In this document: positions 56,110 to 64,000 of the stretch, piece after piece
Layout: each line of letters begins with the position of its first letter
Position numbering within the stretch: position 1 is the stretch's first letter
NCBI GenBank assembly: GCA_031213475.1
Contig: JARUPZ010000003.1
Location: 15,246,869 to 15,310,868, forward strand
Length of the DNA: 64,000 nt
Source of the DNA: Nereocystis luetkeana
Taxonomy: Eukaryota > Sar > Phaeophyceae > Laminariales > Laminariaceae
Direction of reading: 5' to 3'
Notes under the pieces: generated by a model
Seen by the model: the letters and a program-made list of their open reading frames with translations, nothing else
The model's database searches: none
What the model was told of the DNA's origin: nothing
Translations under genes and position numbers: made by a program

Positions 56110-58530
56110 CAAACCGCAGCCAAAACGGGCCAAAACTCGCCATAAACGCGGCTGCGCCGAGTTTGCATCGAACCAGGAAATTTCTCAGTTGCGGACGACG
56201 ATTCCGAAGTGCAGACCACGCTACACATTTTTCAAGTAAAAAACATCCCTAAAAATCCCTTCTCCCAACCTGCTAAACCTACTCTCCCGGTGGCTGGTGG
56301 TTATTATTTGCAGCAGGTGGTGGTATTGTTAATATTACTAGTATTGTACGGGTAGGCACAAGGCGGGTGGCACCCGCCGCAAAACGTGTACCAGGTGCGT
56401 CTGCTTGTTTTGTGTGTGTTTTTTTTACTTGTCGATGTTACAGCAGTACATGCGAGAGACCCTACTGCTGTAGTAACGAAGAACAAACATCAGCGAAGGC
56501 TAGAACTGCACCCCACGTTGTTTTCGGAAAAAAATACTGGGAATATTACGGTAGAGTTTTCGCAGAGGTATTATGGTCAAGGCCACGGAGGATGATTTTC
56601 TACCCCCCCCCCATCCCCTCGTTTGCGAAGGATTCTACTTGTCGTCCCTAGATGTTTCATTGGAACATAAGATCCAGTCCCAACCTTCTTTTACCACACC
56701 GTGTTTTGGACCTGGGGCTGGTTGGTGCCTTATCAGAGAGCGATTGATACAGCTTGGTATCTCATCTACAGCAGCTTGTGACTGTATGGAGATTTACCTT
56801 GGGCGCTTTTTCAACAGGGTTTTCCACCTCGCCTCTGAGGCGTGACTATATAGTCGAAAATGGTCGAAAATTTGGGGGGCCCAAAATGAGCTACTGGTAT
56901 ACCAGGTATAAGTAGGCAATGCCCCCTACCTGAACGTTTGTACTGCTGGATGTCGAGTGCGCCAGGCAGCGGTCGTAAGCGGCCAGGAACGACTCACGGG
57001 GTGTTTTCGAGGACTCGACGTTGCAATCCAGCACCAGAAAAACTCGCAAAACCGCTAAATAGTCTGTCTTCCCGCGCAGGCGCCTATGTGGTATGTTGGC
57101 TACTTCACCGATGAAAGGAATGGTTTCACCAAGAGTTTGCTGGTCTCCTGGCGGTTCTTTTGAAGTATGAAGCCGACTTTATCGAAAAAAGTGCGGACAG
57201 AGCAATCACGTTCCCATTTTGGGGTATATCAAGTTTTTGGGCCCTAAAGAGTGCTAAAAGGGCTAAAATAGCTTTAGATTCTTGTTCATCTGCAGATTTT
57301 TTTTCTGAGATTCGAACCACTTAGACCTATGCCAATGGAAACGCGAAGTTCAAAAGTTTTTTTTTAAATATATTGATATAAAAAAAACAGCCGAAAAATT
57401 TCACGTACCGCCGCTGTGGGGAAAAAAGAGAAAAATGTTTGATTTTTTTCTTTTTTCTTCCCCAACGGCTGCAGGCGGCGCAATTTGTGTTTTTCCGGTC
57501 GCAAATTGTCAACACGGCGATCGAAACTGGCTCGTGCGACGATCGACGCTCGATCTCCACATAGACTCAGCCCACGGCCAACCCGCTCGGTATCTGGCAA
57601 GGCCAACACATATAGATGACGGCCTCGAAGATATCAGGTGGACCCATGGTCTAGGGCGCGAGAGCTTGCCGGCGGCGTCCTACGGTATCCTCCCAAACCT
57701 GAAAAAAAAGTCTTTTTTTTGCCATTCGAGACGGATGGAGAAGTTTTGTCTTCTGTGTTGTGCAAACCAGCGGCCAAATATGTTTTTGTCGTGCGCCTGG
57801 TCAGCTCCCGCCACATGACACCGGCCATAGTGTGAAGACGGTGACCCTAGGGTGGGTCGGAGCCCCTAACGAGCGCACTCCGTTCAGAATTCATGACGCA
57901 ATCGTTGGTTTTGTTGATCGATGTCTGTCGAGGACTCGGAATCTCGCCGCTTCGAACCAAAGATCGGCCTGAGTTTTTCTCAAGCCGATGTTGGCCCAAC
58001 ATCGGCCCCAGATTTGCCTTTTTCGGGTTTTTCCAAAAGTTAGAAACTTTTTTTTTTTTACGTGACCCATAGGAAGCGTGTTCTGATTTTTTTTGGCGGG
58101 TATCTTTGAAATTCAAACTTTTTATTGAAACTTCGCTGTCCCATTGGCATAGGTCTTAAGAGTATCTTTTTTGCAAATGTCTTCGTTGATTTTGAAGTCG
58201 TTCGTATTTTTGGTGAAATGCCTACGCGCGCCCACTCGACGACAGATTCCTGAGAGATCATCAAGTCCCCTTAGGGCCCGGCCCGTATGAACGAGGAAGT
58301 TTTTTAGTTGAATTTCGAAAACAAATATCGCTTGATTTTAGATCCATCTGACTGATCGAAAAGGGGAACTACCAAGCAGGCGTTTCGTATGTATATAATT
58401 CAGCCTGAGCCAGATTCCCTGCGTCTTCCTACTGAGATGTCCTATAGTAGTGCTGTAACTACCTGCTATCTGCTGTATTTGTAACGCTGTAACTGCCGTA
58501 TCTGCTAACTAAAATGCTAATGCCATCTGC
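56110..58530. other. Unassigned region upstream of the TMCO4-like exons
   Basis: No convincing exon, RNA gene or array was found. The 5' exons of the TMCO4-like gene should lie here or further left, but none could be identified by phase and motif. Confidence 0.3.
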
Positions 58531-58537
58531 TGTGCAG

Positions 58538-61500
58538 GTGTCATTGCCCGCCGACGACCTGGCCGACGGTGCTTGGAGCGTCACTCTTCTGGAGGACATC
58601 CTCAGGGTAAGTTCAACCCTTGCATATATATGTGTAGGGTGTATCCGTCGGACTCGGGAGACAGGTCCAAAACAATACGTGGGATGGCGAGCTCGGAAAA
58701 GGTGCTCCCTCTGCCCGTCACAATATTTTCGGCGTGTACATTCGTACTGTAGTGTTTTTTTTATTCGCTTGTTTAGTCATATAGACAGCAGTATGAAAGG
58801 TGGAGCTGGATGTCGTGTCAAACGTTTCGGATCTCATCGAAGGAGTTTTTACCCTCCATCTCCTGGCACTCCCGTACATGAGATGTATTTTTTGCTCAAA
58901 ACTGACGGGCCAAAAACCGACATACATCCGGTATCGACTTCGTCTAGAAATAATGCTTGGAAGTACTGCTTTAATGTTTCGAGCGCCGGTATCGTATCGC
59001 AGTCTTGATCGGTACCATGTTCATGTCGAACTCGATTATCATCACATCACAAACGAAAGTATTTTAAGACGAAAAGGAGTTACGTATGACACCTGCGAAG
59101 TACCCGTAGTGTTTGAAGAGGGCGAAACGCGTCTAACCGCAGGTTTGATTGAAGTTGGTCAAAAGTATTTGGAAGGACAAATGTATGCTGCATTCGACAA
59201 CTTGTTTTTCCTTCTATTTGCTCACGCTTGCAACCCCCCCCCCCCCCCCCCCCCGCCCCTTGCGCTGGCCAGTTCCTTGACCTAGACAGGGACCTTGCGG
59301 AGGGTTTCCATCCAATCACAGAGCGAGCCCGGCGGGGGTTGCAGCCGGCGCGGGACTTGAGGGCCTCCTGGGAGGAAAGGGTGGGGGCGTTTCGAACATG
59401 CCTCCCGCCTATTGGAGAATCACGCTCGATCGTGTTGAGGGATTTAATGGTGCTCGTCGCGCTCCGCTGTGGCTACGATGCTAGGACCAGGTGTGTGTTC
59501 CTCGGGTTGGTTGGCTTGACGGTATCGATTGGTGTGTGTTTCGATCGGTTATTTCCGTTTGATTTCTGGTTCGGTTTGGTGTGGTTCAGTTTGGTTTGGT
59601 TTGGTATAGTATAGTATAACATGGTATGGTATGGTTTAGTTCGGCTTAGATTGGCTTAGATTGATTTGGTATGGTTTGGTATTATGTGGTGTGGTTTGAT
59701 TCGGTTTTGGTTTGGTTTTTTATTGTCTGTACGCCTGGCTGTTCGTTTGTTCGGTCCGTTGTTTTTGTTTCGTTGCAGTGTTGCTGTTTTGAGTCTTCGA
59801 TCGAGCCCTGCCACCACCCCCCCCCCCCCCCCCCCCCTCTCCTCCGCGTTTACCGCACACCTGCCGACCGGAACTATTCTTCACGCCGGCGATGAAAACT
59901 CAATCGGTAATTTCCATTCTGAACACTTTTGCATTGCTTCGTGTAGTGCAAGTCGCTCCCTTCGCTACCATGGGGACTGTCCCACTTCATCCCCGCCCCC
60001 CCCCCCCAACCCCCTCCTCTCACAACGCCACCCCCACTACCGTATCAAAACCGCCGTGCGCCGGTCACCACCCCCATCCCAGGGTGACGTTCCGAAGAGT
60101 ATGCGACGCCATGCAAGTCCCCTGGCACCCGCGCGTATCCGAGGTCGAGAGCACCCTCGCGCGCAAGGTGTACGAGCGCGTCACCCGAGAAAGAGAGCGG
60201 GAGCTTCGAGGCGACCGCTGGCGCAGCGTCAAGATCGGCGCCGCCATGATCGGCGGAGGCACCCTCCTGGCCGTCACGGGAGGGCTGGCGGCGCCGGCCT
60301 TCGCGGCCGGGCTCGCGGCCACCTCGTCGGTGATTGGTGCGTCGGCGGCGGCGACGCTCTCTGGGTTTGCAACGACCGCGTGGATGGCCACCGTCTTCGG
60401 GGCAACGGGGGCGGGTCTTGTGGGGTATAAGATGGACAGGCGGACCCAAGGGGTCAAGGTGAGGTTTTGGTTGATGGTGATGGTGGTGGTGGTGGTGGTG
60501 GTTTTGTTGGCGTTTGTGGTGGCGTTTTGGCGGTGTAGGGTTGGGGTGAAGGGGGCTTCAAGATGGACAGGACGGAACGCAGGTGTCAAGGTGCGGTATC
60601 GTTTTGTGATGGTGATGATGGTGGTGGTGGTGGTGGTGGTTTTAGTGGCGCCGGCTTTTTTTTCGTGGTGTGTGGAGTTGTATAGGGCTCGTAGAGGGGT
60701 GCAATAGGGGCAGGCTATCGGGATTTTGCGACGACGTGGGAATGGTTATCGTGTTTGACTCTACGGGGGCGGGGCTCTTGTCTTGTCTTGCCGTGTCTAG
60801 TCTCGTATCGTCTCGTGTTGTTTGGAATTGTCTAACCATGACCGCAATGCACTGCGCCGCGCTGCAATGGTTGGCAGGAGTTCGAGTTCGAGTCGCAGAC
60901 CTCGGTGGGCGAGGAAATGTGCGTGTCAATTTGCGTTCCCGGAGTTCTGAAAGATAAGGCGGACCTCCAGAGGGGATGGGGGGTAGAGCCTCGGGGGGAA
61001 GACGTCTCCGCGCGGGAGAGGTTGCGTCGATTTTACTACGTCTACAACAGGGACAAGGTGTGCTTGGGTGTGTCAAGTGTGCTTGGGCGTATCACCTATT
61101 TTTGTTCAGCTACAGTACATGTGTCTAGACCAGGGGTCTGGACGTGTTTGGACGTGCTTGAGTTTGTTAGGGTGTTTAGTCTGTTGGGTTACTGCGTCTT
61201 CCGTCAAGGACGAGGTGTGTTGGAGGCGTATCTGTGTGTGTGTGTGTGTTTTTCTGTTTGTTTGCTATTATTAAGACTAATTTATGTTGATTTAACCCTT
61301 TAGTACTGTAGTTTACAGAACCCTAATTTTGAGGCGCATCTCTGTGTGTGTGTTTTTCGGTTCGTTTGCTATTATCAAGAATATGTATGTTGATTTAACC
61401 CTTTAGTACTGTAGTTTACAGAAACCTAAATCCTACACTAATTCCAAGTAATATTGTATTGGTCCGCAACTGGATTAACCCGCATTTTGGTCTCCTGCTC

Positions 61501-64000
61501 TTCCTCCTGCTGCTGCTGGTTGTGGTGTTGTGTTTGCTCTCTCTCCCTCGCGGCTGGCTAAATGTGCAGGTGGAAGATGTTGACGACATCCTGGACGCTT
61601 ACGACGGCCAGGAGTCTAAGCTGTGCAAGGCGCTCTACGCCAGGTCAGAAGACGACGCCAATCCACGCCCCCACCCACGCCGCTTGTCCTCGCTTCCTCC
61701 CGCCCCCTCTCCCCGTAGGCAGCCTGCCCTTCGTGTTTTTTGTGGTGTTTTTTGTTTGCCGTCCCCCCGCGCTTTTTGACTGTACGCCAATCACGCCTCT
61801 TTTGTGTTGAGTTTTGTTTGCCTCGGTTTGGTTTGATCTGGCGTGGTCTGTGTTTCTCCCTTCCTTTTTACGCTGCAGTGGGTCAGGATGACTAGACTAC
61901 CCGTACGTCTTCCATGGTTGGCACCCCGTCCGAGCGCGCTACATGTTCTCAAGTGAATATTCAAAATTGCATGACTTCCTATGCTCTGCATGGTTTCTAT
62001 TGATGGCAGGATTTGTATGAGTCGCATGACTAGTGTAGTATTGATTGTATACTTTGCGTATAGGGTCTTCATTATTTATATGATTTTCATTATTTGCATG
62101 AATTGCATGATTTTTATGAAACAATATATAGGTACAGAGCAGACCCCCGAGACCCGCCCACGCGTCAAGCGCTGGCCAAAGCGGAGGGTCGCACCGTGGA
62201 AGGCGTGTCTAAGGAGGATATAGCGCGGGATGCTGAAGCGATCGGGCAGTTGATGGAGGCCGTCCTCACCCAGGAGAAGGACGAGAAGGAGAAGGCTAAG
62301 GTGGGTGGGGGGTGGAATGGGGATGAGGGATGGAGGAAGGGGGGGGGTGGTTAGCTGATCGGGGGGGGGAGGGGTACTCGATAGGAGAGATGTACTCGAT
62401 CTCATGCATGGCCGTAGTCGAATGACCATAGACCCTCGCATCCCTACAATGCCGGGATGGGGCATGTCGGGTTTTCACCGACCAGGCAGACGTTGCTTGC
62501 ACCAAGCACGAAGCGCCGTGAGGTGTCTGGCGAGTCGCATGGAGGGTGAGCTGCATCCTACTAAGAACCGCTTGTGAGGCGGACTTGCATATGAATGACA
62601 GCTTCATATGAGTTCATTTAATTTCCGGTGTAGGCGTTTGATCGCGGGGGGGGGAGGGGAATGGGAGGCGGGGTGATTGGGGCGGGGTAGGGGGGTAGCT
62701 GACCGTCCGTGGCAATGGTGCGTTGATGGGGCGATGAATTAGGCCCTTGAGGTGGAGAAGAGGGGTCGTGCTGCGTCCGCGTCTCTAGCGGTGTCCGGGG
62801 GGGGGGGGGGGGGGGGTAGCGCGGTACTATAACAGTGTCTGGTGGTATTGATACTGTTGTATGTACCTGGTACACTCGACATGTTTTGGTAGATTTTGTA
62901 ATCGTCGTCAGGGGATTGCACTACATACACGTGCCTGGTACGTATTTGGACGGTTCATATTTTTTTTTGTCAATTAGACCTGCAGTCTTGAATCGCTCCC
63001 AGTCTAACTCCCTCCGCCCATCAGCGCCCTCCGAAGCACTCCAGACTTGTATCCTCATGCGACAACATAAACCCCCCTAAACGATAATCGAGGGGTAAAA
63101 AAAAAAGCAGAACGTCATATGATGAACTTACGTTCCCGTCGGCCTTACCTCATATTTTACTTCAACTGCAACTTCAACTTCAACTGCAACCAGACTTCGT
63201 CCAAAGTGGCGGCGAAAATCACGGGCGCGAAACATCACCCCGAACCGGCACCTTCAAAGTCGCCATCACCCCCACGTTCGTCGAACACCCGGGGAAAGTA
63301 CTCTCCATCCCCCCCCCCTACCAACGCCTCCGGTCGAAAAGCGGGAGCGGGAACCGCCATCGCGGGTGGGAGATCCTCCTCGCGGTCTTCTTCGGGTTCA
63401 CGGGGACATTCCGTTTCATCCCCTCCTTCTGAGAATGCCTCCGTTGGAAAACCGAAGGCTGAAACCGCCGCCGCTACTGATGTGGAACCCCGCTCGTGGT
63501 CTGATGCAGACCTCGATGATCCCCTCACGGCTGCTGCCCTTACCGAGCTCGTTTGGGGGAAGCCGCCCACGTCGTCGTCATCATCAGCAGCAGCAACAAC
63601 AACAACAACAACAGCAACAACAACAACAACAACAACAGCAACAACAACAACAGCAGCAACAGCAACATCACCAGCAAGAGCCGCAGCGGCAACAGCAACA
63701 CCACCAGCAAGAGCCGCAGTGGCAACAGAAACAAATGATTTTCCGGTGGTTCGGGGTGTTCCTGTTACGGACTCCCGCATTGCTGTTGCTGCTACTGCTG
63801 CTACTGCTGCCACTGTCGATCATGGCGGTGGGGATGGGGTGCTGCTGCGGGACTGGGACAGGAGCGGCGGCGACGATGCCGAGCGAGAGGTGGTCGACTT
63901 TTTTGAGGAAGGAGGAGATGTGGCCGCGGAGGGCGAGGGAAAGAAGGAAAAGGATGCCTTCAAGCACCGGGTCTGGTTTTGGCAGGTCCGTGTTTATTTT
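58538..64000 (+). CDS. TMCO4-like DUF726 membrane protein, 5' and 3' incomplete
   Basis: Exons: 58538-58606, 59273-59490, 60083-60458, 60878-61057, 61570-61643, 62132-62300 and a last one from about 63194 to 63985 or the window edge. All junctions are GT-AG and the phases (0,0,2,0,0,2,0) agree. Key protein blocks: LRCGYDARTRVTFRRVCDAM across the second junction; a Gly/Ala-rich membrane segment IGGGTLLAVTGGLAAPAFAA continuing to GATGAGLVGYKMDRR; then EFEFESQ and MCVSICVPGVL, where the family has an hvtI.vpGWl strand. This order is characteristic of TMCO4/DUF726 proteins, whose C-terminal alpha/beta-hydrolase part (GFSLG box) lies beyond the window. Between the strand and the expected hydrolase part there is a long acidic and Ser/Thr/Ala-rich insertion (ALYARYRADPRDPPTRQALA, a CAG/AAC-encoded Thr/Ala run at 63583-63680, EREVVDFFEEGGDVAAEGEG). 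The start of the last exon is the least certain boundary. 5' exons were not found. Confidence 0.75.
59233..59254. repeat. Poly-C run at an intron 3' end
   Basis: A 22-base C tract lies 18 bases upstream of the acceptor at 59271-59272 of the TMCO4-like gene and forms its polypyrimidine tract. Confidence 0.85.
59570..59720. repeat. GGTTT/GGTAT simple-sequence tract in a TMCO4-like gene intron
   Basis: GGTTTGGTTTGGTATAGTAT, GGTATGGTATGGTTTAG and similar pentamers repeat through the second intron present in the window. The plus strand has almost no C. Confidence 0.75.
60428..60650 (+). repeat. Tandem duplication of an exon 3' end and its intron start
   Basis: AAGATGGACAGGCGGACCCA at about 60429 and AAGATGGACAGGACGGAACG at about 60561 each lead into GGTCAAGGTGAGG or TGTCAAGGTGCGG. 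Both are followed by a GATGGTGATGGTGGTGGTGG run and GGTTTT(G/A)(G/T)TGGCG. The period is about 132 bp. The second copy recreates the KMDR...GVK exon end with a GT donor, inside the intron of the TMCO4-like gene. Confidence 0.85.
61228..61435. repeat. Tandem duplication of about 100 bp in a TMCO4-like gene intron
   Basis: TTGATTTAACCCTTTAGTAC and TGTAGTTTACAGAA occur at about 61288 and 61391, each preceded by GTGTGTGTTTTTC, GTTTGCTATTAT and a TATGTTGATT block. The two units are about 103 bp apart and closely similar. Confidence 0.8.
62355..62605 (-). mobile_element. tRNA-derived SINE-like element, copy 3
   Basis: The minus strand reads GCAGCTCACCCTCCATGCGA, ACACCTCACGGCGCTTCGTG, GCAAGCAACGTCTGCCTGGT and GTAGGGATGCGAGGGTCTAT, ending CATGCATGAGATCGAGTACA and a C-rich tail. 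It lines up along its length with 28186-28440. It lies in an intron of the TMCO4-like gene, antisense to it. No tRNA-like head is visible at its 5' side (about 62600), so it may be 5'-truncated. Confidence 0.75.
62790..62817. repeat. Poly-G run
   Basis: About 20 consecutive G at 62798-62816 within the intron that precedes the last exon of the TMCO4-like gene. A long unbroken G tract on the sense strand could form a G-quadruplex. Confidence 0.85.
63569..63730 (+). repeat. Coding AAC/CAG triplet microsatellite
   Basis: ACAACAACAACAACAGCAAC-type triplets run from about 63590 to 63690. In the frame of the last exon of the TMCO4-like gene they encode Thr with scattered Ala; in other frames they would give Asn or Gln runs. 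The exon frame is kept open through the tract. Confidence 0.85.

Noticed and set aside
56015..56239. Plus-strand open frame with repeated Asn-Pro
   Set aside because: It is a translation of the telomere-like CCCTAA tract and its flanks.
58800..59285. 161-codon plus-strand open frame upstream of a TMCO4-like exon
   Set aside because: It lies within an intron, ends in a poly-Pro run from the poly-C tract, and runs in a frame different from the exon it overlaps.

Overview
The window reads as nuclear DNA of a complex eukaryote. Its host genes are broken into small GT-AG exons by introns of 0.3 to 5 kb. It is crowded with foldback elements, minisatellites and decayed LTR retrotransposons, and holds an internal TTAGGG-type telomeric tract. 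Long introns, a moderately high GC content, alga-like chromoviral Gypsy elements and dispersed CCAGGTA heptamers suggest a brown alga or related stramenopile (Ectocarpus-like). That assignment is inference; no marker gene in the window fixes the species.

Layout. 1-7.5 kb: the 3' two thirds of a decayed Ty3/Gypsy chromovirus on the plus strand, with gag-like, NADAR (DUF1768), protease, RNase H, integrase, chromodomain and C-terminal modules followed by a probable LTR. All are broken by stops, frameshifts and an internal deletion. 7.6-13.1 kb: a decayed Ty1/Copia element on the minus strand, with a small tandem array at its 3' end. 13.1-21 kb: unassigned sequence containing a recent 177 bp tandem duplication. 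21-22.45 kb: two adjacent degenerate satellite-like arrays. 22.48-33.84 kb: a minus-strand gene encoding a protein with two DUSP domains, like the C-terminal half of USP48/UBP26; seven exons join in frame to 488 codons. 34.74-46.75 kb: a plus-strand mitochondrial carrier (SLC25) gene; six exons join in frame to 724 codons, with a long disordered N-terminal extension. These two genes are divergently arranged. 47-58.5 kb: repeats, including a triple MITE, tRNA-derived SINEs, a 99 bp triplication and a hammerhead-ribozyme-like core. 58.54 kb to the window end: a plus-strand TMCO4/DUF726 gene, missing its 5' exons here and running off the 3' edge.

The three host genes have unrelated roles (ubiquitin pathway, inner-membrane transport, membrane hydrolase) and show no operon-like logic. 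The most striking observation is a NADAR ADP-ribose-chemistry domain lodged between the gag-like and protease parts of the Gypsy element. Two short MITE families, one SINE family and a (GACCC)n foldback family recur throughout and account for much of the non-coding sequence, including intron content.
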